A stretch of DNA of 64,000 nucleotides, from NCBI GenBank assembly GCA_022601195.1, contig JAHZIX010000023.1, positions 124,001-188,000 of the forward strand, given 5' to 3'. Below the pieces are notes generated by a model. It searched no databases. It was not told the origin of the DNA and saw only the letters and a program-made list of their open reading frames with translations. The stretch comes from Deltaproteobacteria bacterium (GTDB lineage: Bacteria > Acidobacteriota > Thermoanaerobaculia > Multivoradales > JAHZIX01). How positions within the stretch are numbered: position 1 is the stretch's first letter; the number at the start of each line of letters is the position of its first letter. Positions 49,078 through 58,363 of the stretch are shown here, one piece after another. The position numbers were made by a program, and so were the translations under genes.

Positions 49078-50847
49078 ATGCGCTGGGGCCGCCTAGGTCT
49101 TCGCCGGGAAGTTCTCGTGCTGCTACCAGCAGCGATCTTGTTGTTGGCCCTGGTCTCGACTTTTACCCTATTGTCGTATCGGAGTGCGGTCCAAGTCAGC
49201 ATTGAGGAGCGTCGCGAGGAGGCAGCTCGTCTGGCGGTCAATCTAGCTCGTTTTGTTGGGCCTGGACGTTCGACCTCGAGTCTCGAGTTGTTGGCGATGG
49301 TTCCTCAGGCCCGTGGTGTCGCGATCTTGGATGGGGCCGGTGGTCCGGTAATGGCTAGTGGTGACTTGGCTCCCGGAGAGCTCCTGCCTAGGGGCCTCGG
49401 CCAGCTGGATCACCTACCGGTGAGTTTTGGCCCGGGAAAGGAAACGGCAGAGGCGGTGGTAGCGATTGCCTCTCTCAAGGGCGTAAAAGCAAAATTTCTT
49501 CGTCTAGAGCTACCCGCGACCCATCTGGGTGCACACCAGAAGAGTATTCGCCTCCTCGGACTCGTCGTCGTCGGAGTGAATAGTGCGGTTCTCCTGCTCG
49601 TGCTGTTTTTTCTCCGCCACCTGTTGTCCCCTTGGGAGGAGCTCATCGAGAGAGCCCGGAGAGCCGCGCCGGGGGAACAAGGGGAGCCTGTCGAGCAAGA
49701 GAATGTAGATGATGTGTCCTTTCTCCTTTCGGCGTTCGAGCGTGCGCTGGCTGCGGAGGCCAAGGCGGTCGCAGGGAGTGCTGAGGAAGACATCGCTGCA
49801 CTACAGCGCACTCTGACCCAAAGTTTGGAGAGTGGTCTGCTGTTGCTTGACCGAGACGGTAGAGTCCTGACGATCAACGAGGCCGGGAAAGAAGTTCTCG
49901 GGAGAGCAGCTGCGCCCGCTAGCGGGTCGACCCTGGAAGCCGTCTTAGGGAGCAGCAGCAAGCTCGTTCCACTCTTGCGCCAGGCAGTGAGAGATGGGCA
50001 AGGGTTCAAGCGTCGGGAAGTGACCGTTGCTGTCGCGGAGCAGCAGCGAACCTTGGGCCTTTCGCTCCACCCCCTGCGCCGAGACGACCGAGAGGTCCGG
50101 GGCTATTTGGTGCTCTTTGCGGATCTCACCGAAGCCCAACGCCAAGCGAAAGAAGTTCGCTTACAAGAAGGCTTGACGCAATTGGGAGAAATGGCCGCAG
50201 GGGTGGCCCACGAACTTCGAAACAGCCTAGCGACCTTGAAGGGATACCTAACCCTGATCGAGCGCCGACCCGGAGAGGAGGAGATCTCTGACTACTTGCA
50301 GGAGATCCGCCATGAAACCGATCAGCTACAGAGGGTGCTCGAGGACTTTCTTCTCTTCACCCGGCCGGGCAGCGCGAGGCCGGAATCGGTGGCCTTGGAT
50401 GTCATCGTCCGCCGTTCCGCCGCGGACCCTTCGATAGCTCCGGCGACGGTACAGCTGGAATTCGGTGCCAATCTCGAGGCGCGCCTCCTCGGAGATGAGC
50501 AGCTTTTGGAGCGAGCGGTACGAAACCTCATCTCCAATGCGGCTCGCTCACATCGAGAGGCGGGAGTCAGTGTTCCCATCGAAGTTTCTCTGACCCGGGG
50601 GGCAGATGGCCTAAAGCTGGTGGTCGAAGATCATGGTCCCGGCTTTCCGGAGGCGGTTCGGGAAAGGCTATTCCAGCCTTTCGTGTCCGAGTTTCGGGGA
50701 GGCGTAGGTCTGGGATTGGCCTTGACCCACCGAATCGTCTCCCTTCATGGGGGTCGGATCTACCTAGATTCTCCTGCGGGAAGCGGGGCACGGATTGTAA
50801 TGGAGTTCCCTTTTGGCGATGTTGATACCAAAGGTAACCAAGTCTAG
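49078..50847 (+). CDS. PilS/NtrB-type sensor histidine kinase
   Basis: Two membrane helices (about 12-33 and 157-180) bracket a 120-residue extracytoplasmic domain. A cytoplasmic linker, a PAS domain (about 245-350, SGLLLLDRDGRVLTINEAGKEVLG), HisKA with phospho-acceptor His 378 in GVAHELRNSLATLKGYLTL, and HATPase_c (NLISNAARSH, EDHGPGFPE, GGVGLGLALTHRIV) follow. The family phosphorylates NtrC-type regulators. The regulator at 59195 is the only such protein here and the likely partner. It lies between pilD and the minor-pilin operon. Confidence 0.92.
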   Translation: MRWGRLGLRREVLVLLPAAILLLALVSTFTLLSYRSAVQVSIEERREEAARLAVNLARFVGPGRSTSSLELLAMVPQARGVAILDGAGGPVMASGDLAPGELLPRGLGQLDHLPVSFGPGKETAEAVVAIASLKGVKAKFLRLELPATHLGAHQKSIRLLGLVVVGVNSAVLLLVLFFLRHLLSPWEELIERARRAAPGEQGEPVEQENVDDVSFLLSAFERALAAEAKAVAGSAEEDIAALQRTLTQSLESGLLLLDRDGRVLTINEAGKEVLGRAAAPASGSTLEAVLGSSSKLVPLLRQAVRDGQGFKRREVTVAVAEQQRTLGLSLHPLRRDDREVRGYLVLFADLTEAQRQAKEVRLQEGLTQLGEMAAGVAHELRNSLATLKGYLTLIERRPGEEEISDYLQEIRHETDQLQRVLEDFLLFTRPGSARPESVALDVIVRRSAADPSIAPATVQLEFGANLEARLLGDEQLLERAVRNLISNAARSHREAGVSVPIEVSLTRGADGLKLVVEDHGPGFPEAVRERLFQPFVSEFRGGVGLGLALTHRIVSLHGGRIYLDSPAGSGARIVMEFPFGDVDTKGNQV

Positions 50848-50874
50848 TTCCAGAGGATTTTGGTGAAGGAACTA
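50845..50874 (+). promoter_or_regulatory. TAGTTCC-N16-GGAACTA dyad upstream of the minor pilins
   Basis: Perfect 7-base arms, beginning at the stop of the kinase gene and ending about 65 bases before the sigma54 promoter. The position suits an activator site or the kinase gene's 3' hairpin. Confidence 0.4.
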
Positions 50875-50937
50875 TAGGTGTTGCCTAAGTTGTTATCTGT
50901 CAGTGATTTATGCTTTGAATGTGGTAGTGGCGCCGCT

Positions 50938-50954
50938 TTGGTACGAGACTTGCG
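50938..50954 (+). promoter_or_regulatory. Sigma54 promoter of the minor-pilin operon
   Basis: TTGGTACGAGACTTGCG: GG-N10-GC exact, TTGC at -12. The predicted transcript would start near 50965, only four to seven bases before the ATG, which is unusually short. Confidence 0.7.
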
Positions 50955-50971
50955 TTACATGGAGAGCAATG

Positions 50972-51667
50972 ATGAGAAAAAGAAACGAGTCTCCGCGCGG
51001 ATTTACGATGGTCGAGTTAGTGGTCGTGGCGGCCATCATGCTCATCATGATGGTTCTAGGCATGCCTCATCTACGAAAGCTGCTCTACCAATCGAAGATG
51101 GAGACCACCACGGCGGATATCAAAGCGAGCTTCAATCGAGCCCGTTTCGAGTCCATTAAGAGAAGCCGCGAAGTGGTGGTGCAGGCCCTTCCCGACACTG
51201 CCGAAGTGCGTGTCTACATCGACGAGCCGGAGTTCGATGCGGATGGCAACAGAACGGATACTCCACGGCTTTTCGAACCGAACCTTCTCTTGCCTGCCGA
51301 CCAACGGGATCGAGTCGTCGCCCAATCATTTCTAGCCAAAGGAATCGATTTCATCGCTCCAGCCGGTGAGGAAGCCGCAACGGGTCTGACCAATCTTTCT
51401 GGGGGTATTCCGGCAGATGCTGAGATTGAAGAGTTGGTTGCCGTCTACCAGCCCCCGAGTGGTTCTGTGGTCGATATTGGAGCCTTTCGGGTAGGTGACA
51501 TCCAAAAGAATTTCCTAGAGATCCGGGTAGATATCGCCGGCACTGGAAAAGTCATCAGCCGAAAATTCGACTGCGAAGATGCGGAATGGAAAATCCGCGA
51601 CGGCGAACGGGTCGATGCGAGCACCTCACCCTGGATTTGGTATTGGAACTATGACGATGATTGCTGA
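50972..51667 (+). CDS. GspH/FimT-like minor pilin
   Basis: The second of two adjacent ATGs is chosen (five bases from GGAGAG). Leader MRKRNESPRG, cleavage before FTMVELVVVAAIMLIMMVLGMP, Glu +5 present. Then ETTTADIKASFNRARFESIKRSREVVVQ, the hallmark GspH helix-strand entry. The C-terminal part is acidic, ending in Cys. The 231-residue product is the first gene of the minor pilin set, consistent with a priming-tip subunit. GspH-type proteins start the priming complex in other species. Confidence 0.88.
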   Translation: MRKRNESPRGFTMVELVVVAAIMLIMMVLGMPHLRKLLYQSKMETTTADIKASFNRARFESIKRSREVVVQALPDTAEVRVYIDEPEFDADGNRTDTPRLFEPNLLLPADQRDRVVAQSFLAKGIDFIAPAGEEAATGLTNLSGGIPADAEIEELVAVYQPPSGSVVDIGAFRVGDIQKNFLEIRVDIAGTGKVISRKFDCEDAEWKIRDGERVDASTSPWIWYWNYDDDC

Positions 51668-51715
51668 GATCGAGACATACCGGGCTTCGGGATCCTTCTA
51701 TGGAGTAAATGAGAG

Positions 51716-52393
51716 ATGAAGTTCAAGTCCACTCGCAGCCGGGCCACGATGCCTCGGCCGCTCCTTCGGCGCCGTCGCGGGATCTTGCCGCAGGCCGGTT
51801 TCTCCTTGGTGGAAGGGCTGGTGGCCATGGCCATTCTGCTCATCATCGTCCTCGGATTGATTCCCCTGTTTACCCAGTCCATGGTCAACAATGTCGCAGG
51901 TCGTCACCTGACCATGGCGAGTAATTTCGCCGCAGATTTCTTCGAAGATCGGGTTCAGAAACCCTTCAATAACGAAGATATAACGATGGATGTCGGATCC
52001 CGCGGGCTCTCCACCATCGAGCTGTTTGCCGGTAGAGCTCCCGAGGATGCTTCCGGTGACCCACTGCCGCATGTCGAGGGAAACGGGGTTCTTGGCAGTT
52101 TTTCCCAGAGCTACGACTCGGACGATCCCCCGGACTACGCGACTCTGCTAGCTGCCGCTGGCTTCAACAACGTACAGACTGACAATGCGGATTGGGCGCG
52201 CGTCACCAATGTGGAGCTCTTTCAGGTAACCGCTCTGGATGATGGCGTTCTAGAAGACGATGAGCGCCTTGTCGGCGGTACTTTCGAGGGCTTCGAGCAC
52301 CTCAAGAAGATTGAGGTCGCCATCATTCCTCGAGGCCGAGAGAGCCTGCTGGGGCGAGGCCGCATCACAGCTACTATTTTGAAGGCTTTCTAG
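51716..52393 (+). CDS. PilV-like minor pilin
   Basis: Leader rich in Arg (MKFKSTRSRATMPRPLLRRRRGILPQAG), cleavage before FSLVEGLVAMAILLIIVLGLIPLF with Glu +5. The following region (AGRHLTMASNFAADFFEDRVQKPF) resembles PilV. 225 residues. Lies 48 bases after gspH. Part of the initiating tip complex. Confidence 0.87.
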   Translation: MKFKSTRSRATMPRPLLRRRRGILPQAGFSLVEGLVAMAILLIIVLGLIPLFTQSMVNNVAGRHLTMASNFAADFFEDRVQKPFNNEDITMDVGSRGLSTIELFAGRAPEDASGDPLPHVEGNGVLGSFSQSYDSDDPPDYATLLAAAGFNNVQTDNADWARVTNVELFQVTALDDGVLEDDERLVGGTFEGFEHLKKIEVAIIPRGRESLLGRGRITATILKAF

Positions 52394-52403
52394 GAGCGGC
52401 TCG

Positions 52404-53723
52404 ATGATCAAGAAGAAATCTCTTGCCTCTCCCGGCAATCGTAGACAGCGGGGCTTCACTCTCATCGAAGTCCTCGTTTCAACCGTCGTGTTCGTGCAGA
52501 TCATTTTGGTAGCGCTGTTGATATTCGATTTCAATCGAAGGGTTACGCGGGTTCAGACGCGAGTCTCGGACATGCAGCAGTCTCTACGTGTTGGGCAGGA
52601 CGAGATCGTCCGAACGACTCGCATGGCAGGGCGGTCCGGAATTCCTGTGACTCGGCCTATCGGCGCTGTAGGGGCGGAGACTTTTCCGCCCTTTCGGCTG
52701 GCGGTTTCCGTTGCCAATAACGTCACTGGTGCCGCTCGGCAGATCGCTCCCACAGACGGTGACACTCCTACGGCTCTTGCCGGTACGGACATTCTGACCG
52801 TGAGGGGAAATTTTTCGACACCTCACTACCACATGACCTTGCTCAACTTGGACGATACTCAGGAAAACGCCAAGGAGGGGACCGTGACCATCGCCCGGAC
52901 CTCTGCCTCCCATCCGGAGCAGGATCTCACCGATCTGGCCAACGCCAACACAGATGGGGGCATCCCAGAGGCCATGATTCTGATTCCGTCGACCCCAGGA
53001 GAGTCCTATGTCGTTGTGGAGTTGGAGCCGGCTTCCGCCGGCAATACGGCAGATTTGATCACCATGAACTTTGTCATCAAGACCGATGGGGGCATGGAGC
53101 TAGCGGATCAGTACCGAGCTCTTTGGACAAATGACGATACGGCACCATTCCCCATGGCGCCGGGCACTGCGGGCTACCTCGCCATCCTGGAGGAGTACCG
53201 TTTTTATGTCCGCAATGACGGCGACCCGGTAGCGGAAAGTGCAAGAACTCGCCTTTCGCGGGCTCGCCTGCTGCCCGGCACGGGTGCGCCCTGGTCCGTT
53301 CCTGGGGTGGCGGTGGATCCCCTCGTGCTCTCGACAGATATCTCCGACAATATTCTCGATCTGCAAGTGAGTCTGGGGTTCGATACGACTTTTGGCACCG
53401 GAACCATTGGTGATACCGGTCTCGGAGAGATCACCGAAACCCTCGACGGGGACGAAGACGATTGGCTCTTCAACAACACCGCGGACGATATCGACCACGT
53501 CGCCTTTACAGCCCCCAATGCGGACGGAGTGCCACCCCTCTATTACGTGAGAATCACCACGCTGGCGCGCACTGGCGGTCCGGATACCAAGCATCAAGAA
53601 CCTGTGTTGACCAGTCTCGAGGATCGCAACTACGCGGTCGACGATGCCTTGGTCAATTCTGAGGAGGCGCGAATGTTTCGTCGCCGCTTTCTCAAGACCA
53701 CCATCGATTTGAGGAATTTGTGA
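52404..53723 (+). CDS. PilW-like minor pilin
   Basis: Leader MIKKKSLASPGNRRQRG, cleavage before FTLIEVLVSTVVFVQIILVALLIFD, Glu +5. The next part (NRRVTRVQTRVSDMQQSLRVGQDEIVRTTRMAGRSG) is the PilW-family helix. The 439-residue length is large for the family, with a big beta-rich C-terminal part. The TGA overlaps the next ATG (TGATG). Confidence 0.87.
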   Translation: MIKKKSLASPGNRRQRGFTLIEVLVSTVVFVQIILVALLIFDFNRRVTRVQTRVSDMQQSLRVGQDEIVRTTRMAGRSGIPVTRPIGAVGAETFPPFRLAVSVANNVTGAARQIAPTDGDTPTALAGTDILTVRGNFSTPHYHMTLLNLDDTQENAKEGTVTIARTSASHPEQDLTDLANANTDGGIPEAMILIPSTPGESYVVVELEPASAGNTADLITMNFVIKTDGGMELADQYRALWTNDDTAPFPMAPGTAGYLAILEEYRFYVRNDGDPVAESARTRLSRARLLPGTGAPWSVPGVAVDPLVLSTDISDNILDLQVSLGFDTTFGTGTIGDTGLGEITETLDGDEDDWLFNNTADDIDHVAFTAPNADGVPPLYYVRITTLARTGGPDTKHQEPVLTSLEDRNYAVDDALVNSEEARMFRRRFLKTTIDLRNL

Positions 53724-54265
53724 TGATCCGAGCTCACGGCCGTCCCCATGCCCAGCGAGGCAGCGCTTACATCGTTGTTTTGTTGGTGCTCCTGCTCCTG
53801 ACCATCTTTGGTCTCTCCCTGGTCTTGATCACGCAGACCGAGGCCGAAATTGGCAACAGTACTCGGGATATCAGTAGGACCTTCTATGCCTCGGATTCCG
53901 GAGTGGCAGCGGCGGTGTCCTTCATGCTGACTTCCAACAACTACGATGCTCACGAGTTCCGCCTAACGGAAAGAGCAGTAGGGGCCCTCTCGGTACGAGA
54001 CGAGGTCGCTACCACGCGAGTACGGCCGGTCGGCTCCCGGTTCTCAAACTTGGGAGACATCGCCTCGAACGCCGTCTTCCCGCCCTATGAGCGGATCAAT
54101 CACCAGTTTAGAAGTACCTCGACGCGTATGGCCGGCACCCGACAGGTGGCCCAGAAGCGAATCGAGTTGATGGTCGAAGTCGACCCCTGGCAGCCGACGG
54201 CGGAGGCTCTCTATGACGGCCCTCTGCAGTATGACCCACCGCCTGCCCCGCTTTCCGGACCTTAA
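53723..54265 (+). CDS. PilX-like minor pilin
   Basis: N terminus HAQRGSAYIVVLLVLLLLTIFGLSLVLITQTEAEIGNSTRDISRTFYASDSGVAAA is the PilX N-terminal domain. As in other PilX proteins there is no Glu +5 and the cleavage-site residue is Ser/Ala rather than Phe. 180 residues. I prefer the ATG at 53723 because it forms a TGATG with the pilW stop; the GTG at 53720 is possible. Confidence 0.85.
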   Translation: MIRAHGRPHAQRGSAYIVVLLVLLLLTIFGLSLVLITQTEAEIGNSTRDISRTFYASDSGVAAAVSFMLTSNNYDAHEFRLTERAVGALSVRDEVATTRVRPVGSRFSNLGDIASNAVFPPYERINHQFRSTSTRMAGTRQVAQKRIELMVEVDPWQPTAEALYDGPLQYDPPPAPLSGP

Positions 54266-54298
54266 TCGTCGGCAGCGCCTTTGGAGGAGATATTCCAG

Positions 54299-57200
54299 AT
54301 GAAAATTCGAACGAAAACCCGTAGTCGATTCACGGCTACTTTGCAGTGGGCGTTAGCCGTCGCAGTGCTGATCGGCTCGGGCTGGCCGGCGTCCGGCGAT
54401 GACAAGGGTCTGTTGAGCAGCGAAGCTGAACCCCCTTACGTCTTCATCCTTCTGGATACCACCGGTTCCATGACCTGGAATGTCGGAGAGGCGGAGTTAC
54501 CCTTCCTACGGTCAGACTCACCGGACTCCAAGATGTACCAGGCCAAAGACGCTCTGTACCAGGTGGTATCAAATCTGGACAACATCCAGTTCGGTTTTTC
54601 GACCTTCAATCAGGACAACCTTCGGGTGCGCCGGAAGCACTGGATGTACGAGACCATTGAAGATGGCATTGTCATTCTGGAAGATGAGAACGGTGATCCA
54701 CTATGGGTCTACCCGGCTTTAGGCGACCAACACACCTTTGGCCGTACCCAGGATTGTGATCTGAATCGAAGCCCCGATTTCGAACGGACCGGTTGTGAGG
54801 TGGCCCTTCCTGCCGACCTCGACGACGAGTGGGACGCTCGCCGCATGCAGATGTACTCTAAGCTGCACACGGATGGCACCAATCCCACCGCGTTTTACAT
54901 CCGCGCTGGAAATCACCTCAACACCGATTGGCGTTTCGAAGTGACCTTTGACGACGTGGATGTTGTCTATGGGCGCAACCAGATCGAAGTCGAGGTACAT
55001 ATTCGAGGGGTCAACAATAGCAATACCTTCGATGAGACCAAGACCATCACCTTCCAGTTGGTGGATGGGGGAGAGGATGGCTTTGTCAGCCTCGACTTTG
55101 GTAGCGCGAATATTTCGACTCCAAGTAACCCCAACGGCCGCCAACGTTTCTTCAGTTTCGCCGATCACTTTGCTACCGGAACCTGCAATGGCTGGGAAGG
55201 CAATGACGACGAGGACGCGGACTCCTACCAGGGTTCCTCGGAGTCCACTGCGATCAATCTGAAGGTTCTCACCGACACGGCCGCCTATCCCGCGGCGCAG
55301 GCTAGCCGAAGGTACGGCGATGTCATTCCTCTAAACTGGGAGGACGACAACAAGACCCAGATTCTCGATCGGTTGGCCCCCAACCGCCTCCTCCTGGCGG
55401 ACCCTGGCGATGCCGACTTGCCCAGTTTCGTCCCGGATTTCCGAGTCGCGCCCTTTTTGACGGACGTCGCTTCGGACAACAAGCTGGATCTGATTCCGGC
55501 CTTGCGCGCCGCTGCCGGCACCGTGATCATGCCTCGAGGGTCAACTCCCCTAGGGGACACACTCTCGTCTTTCGAGACCTGGTTCGACGAGTGGTCAGAA
55601 TTGGCATCCAATGGCGCTACCGGAGATTCTGCCTGGGGCTGTCGTAACGTCTACGTACTTCTCCTCACCGATGGTCTGGAAACCTGTGGTGGGGACGGTC
55701 CTTCCGTAGCGGAGACCCTCTTTGATAGTGGCGTACTCACCTACGTGGTCGGTTTCGGCGTAGCGGCTTCGGCTGGCGATGACGTGCTGGACGAGATCGC
55801 CGACGAGGGAGGCACCGGGGATCCATTCCGTCCCCAGAACGTTGATGAGCTCGTGACGACCTTGGAAGATATCTTCAGTGAGATCCGAGAGGAAGCCTCG
55901 ACTTTCGCCTCTGCAGCGGTTCCCTCGGTGCAGGCAAATGTTTCCGACAAGATCTTCCTTACCAGCTTCACTCCCATCGGGGATGCCTCGGTTTGGGATG
56001 GGCACATCGATGCTTACCTCAAACCCCTGCCGGTCAGAGACGACCTAACCCCGGATCGAGACCGCCGGTGCGGTGCCAATGACGAGAGTGCTTGCCTAGC
56101 TTGGGATGCCGGCGAGGAGTTGGTGGCTCAGAGCCTGACGGAAGGGGAGCTCGACGCCGCAGCTTTGCCTGGGGGTGATATCGATCCTATCGGCGGCGCC
56201 GTCGATCTGCGCCGGGTCCTCTTTTCTCCTGGAGTTCCTAGCTCCACGGTTCCGCAGCCGCGCCGTGAATTCTGGGTCGATGGGGACAGCTCCGATTCGG
56301 AGTGGAGCGATATGTTGTTCAGCCTAGGGTTCGCAGCTTCCACACCTCCCGATGCCGCCGATAAGGCAAAGGGACAAGAAGCTCTGATTGGGGCACTGAA
56401 AATCAAGAATGAAACGATCACCATCCAAGACTCCAACGGAGATGACGTCGATCAAGAGTTGACCTATGTGCTTGGAGATATTTTTCACTCCGATCCCTTG
56501 GTACTGAGCAATCCCAACGACTTTACTCTCTTCAATACGGACTTCAACAGCAATGCCAAGCCCTGTGATGATGCTACCGATCCCAATCCGGGGTATCGGT
56601 GCTACTTCGAAAAGCACATCTACCGGCGCAAGATGTTGTTCGTCGGGTCCAATGATGGCCAATTGCACGCCTTTGATGTAGGGATCTACGACGGCAATGA
56701 AGAGGAATTCGACAATGGCACCGGTCGAGAAATCTTCTCCTTCATTCCCCGGGGCACTCTAGGTCATGTCGCGGACCTCGCGGCGATGGGGGCAGAGCAC
56801 GACTACGGCCTGGATGGACCGCTGGTCCAGGCGGATGTCTTCATCGACCCAAGCCACAATGGAACTCCCACGGACACAGATCGCGAGTGGCGGAGTACTC
56901 TGGTGGGGACCCTCAGAGAGGGCGGTCGATCTGTCTTCGCCATCGACGTGACCCAGCCCGATGTTCTGGGCCCCAACAACGGCCCGAACGCTCCTGACAA
57001 TGCTCCTGACAATGTTCCGGTGCCGCTGACGGGAACGGACGGTCTGGTCTCGAACTACGTGCCATCTTGTTGGGAGGGTGGAGCCAACTGCGGCCCCAGC
57101 CCCTTTCCAGCTCTCCTTTGGGAGTTCATGGATACCGCAGATCTCGATGAAAACGGCCTTGCAGACCTAGGAGATACCTGGTCAACCCCAACCGTCGGGT

Positions 57201-58360
57201 TGATCAAGGTCGACAATGGGGGAGATATCGAAGACCGCTGGGTAGCTGTATTCGGAGGTGGAATCGATCCGGGAGCCCTGGAAGCGGATACCCCTGGTCA
57301 GAGCTATGGGCCCGAGGGCACCAACCCCGATGTCGCCGACCGCCCAGGGGTAGTTGGAAATTGGATCTACATGGTGGACATGGAGACGGGGCAGGCGATC
57401 TATAAGCGCCGTGTCGACGGTGCCGTGCCGAGTGCCCTTTCGGTGGTCGATACCAATCGGGATCTCTACCTGGATACGATCTATTTCGGCACTACCTCAG
57501 GATTTCTCTACAAGATCAATCTCGCCGGTGACCCACCGGACCTGGCCACGTTGGCGAACCCGTCCGATGAAGACGAGTACGACATTTGGCGCCCCTTTAA
57601 GGTCTTCGACACCGGTGGGCGACCGATCTTCTATCCGCCGGCCGTGATCAACGTGGCTGAAACGGGCCAATTCGCCCTCGCCTTTGGCACTGGTTACCGT
57701 GAGGATCTGTGGTTGGCCCCGGAAGGAGTCGAAGGCAAGTTCTATATGTTGCTCGACCAGGACTACTCAATCGGCAACCTCGCCGCTCCCTTGACGGAGT
57801 TGGCCCTAACGGAAGTGGCCCTCGACGACCCGCAAGATAGCTCCAATCTGCTTCAATCCGACGGCGGTTGGTACCTTACCCTGCGCAACGGAGAACGGCA
57901 GATCGCCACGGCCTTCGCCATCAGCGGGGTCACGATCTTCACTTCCTACAAACCGAACGTTCCTGCTCCTATTGGGGACGACGAAGGTTGCTCCAGGACG
58001 GGAGAGAGCCGCATCTACATTGTTTTGACGACGAATGCCAACTCGGTGAGAAAGGACCCCGTCACCGACGACTTTTCGAAGTTCCTTTCGATCTCAGAGT
58101 TCGTCACCAATTCCTATGTGGAGTTGAGTGTGACCAAGAACAAGCCTCCGGAGGCGGGAGATGATGGGCCGCCTCGAACGGACGACGAGATCGACGACGA
58201 TCTTCGTCAGGTGATGAACGAGCTCAAGGGACTCTTTCCTGACGTTTGTCGCTTCGCCAACTATACTCTGAACCTCAAGACCACCCGTGCGGGTACGGGA
58301 CAGGTGTTTGTGGCACCGATTCCGATCTGTGTCGTGCAGCACAATTGGAGGGAGTTATAG
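54299..58360 (+). CDS. pilY1: PilY1-like pilus tip adhesin
   Basis: The start is the ATG at 54299, downstream of TTGGAGGAG, not the TTG of the track. 1353 residues: signal peptide (LQWALAVAVLIGSGWPASG), von Willebrand A domain from about residue 48 (VFILLDTTGSM as MIDAS; NVYVLLLTDGLETCGGD as second part), and a C-terminal PilY1 beta-propeller (LFVGSNDGQLHAFDVG, FSFIPRGTLGHVADLA, VVDTNRDLYLDTIYFG). DLDENGLADLGD is a Ca-loop-like motif. Takes the tip position with PilV-X and GspH, is possibly involved in surface sensing and retraction control. Last pilus gene before the FxLYD gene, four bases apart. Confidence 0.93.
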   Translation: MKIRTKTRSRFTATLQWALAVAVLIGSGWPASGDDKGLLSSEAEPPYVFILLDTTGSMTWNVGEAELPFLRSDSPDSKMYQAKDALYQVVSNLDNIQFGFSTFNQDNLRVRRKHWMYETIEDGIVILEDENGDPLWVYPALGDQHTFGRTQDCDLNRSPDFERTGCEVALPADLDDEWDARRMQMYSKLHTDGTNPTAFYIRAGNHLNTDWRFEVTFDDVDVVYGRNQIEVEVHIRGVNNSNTFDETKTITFQLVDGGEDGFVSLDFGSANISTPSNPNGRQRFFSFADHFATGTCNGWEGNDDEDADSYQGSSESTAINLKVLTDTAAYPAAQASRRYGDVIPLNWEDDNKTQILDRLAPNRLLLADPGDADLPSFVPDFRVAPFLTDVASDNKLDLIPALRAAAGTVIMPRGSTPLGDTLSSFETWFDEWSELASNGATGDSAWGCRNVYVLLLTDGLETCGGDGPSVAETLFDSGVLTYVVGFGVAASAGDDVLDEIADEGGTGDPFRPQNVDELVTTLEDIFSEIREEASTFASAAVPSVQANVSDKIFLTSFTPIGDASVWDGHIDAYLKPLPVRDDLTPDRDRRCGANDESACLAWDAGEELVAQSLTEGELDAAALPGGDIDPIGGAVDLRRVLFSPGVPSSTVPQPRREFWVDGDSSDSEWSDMLFSLGFAASTPPDAADKAKGQEALIGALKIKNETITIQDSNGDDVDQELTYVLGDIFHSDPLVLSNPNDFTLFNTDFNSNAKPCDDATDPNPGYRCYFEKHIYRRKMLFVGSNDGQLHAFDVGIYDGNEEEFDNGTGREIFSFIPRGTLGHVADLAAMGAEHDYGLDGPLVQADVFIDPSHNGTPTDTDREWRSTLVGTLREGGRSVFAIDVTQPDVLGPNNGPNAPDNAPDNVPVPLTGTDGLVSNYVPSCWEGGANCGPSPFPALLWEFMDTADLDENGLADLGDTWSTPTVGLIKVDNGGDIEDRWVAVFGGGIDPGALEADTPGQSYGPEGTNPDVADRPGVVGNWIYMVDMETGQAIYKRRVDGAVPSALSVVDTNRDLYLDTIYFGTTSGFLYKINLAGDPPDLATLANPSDEDEYDIWRPFKVFDTGGRPIFYPPAVINVAETGQFALAFGTGYREDLWLAPEGVEGKFYMLLDQDYSIGNLAAPLTELALTEVALDDPQDSSNLLQSDGGWYLTLRNGERQIATAFAISGVTIFTSYKPNVPAPIGDDEGCSRTGESRIYIVLTTNANSVRKDPVTDDFSKFLSISEFVTNSYVELSVTKNKPPEAGDDGPPRTDDEIDDDLRQVMNELKGLFPDVCRFANYTLNLKTTRAGTGQVFVAPIPICVVQHNWREL

Positions 58361-58363
58361 GAG

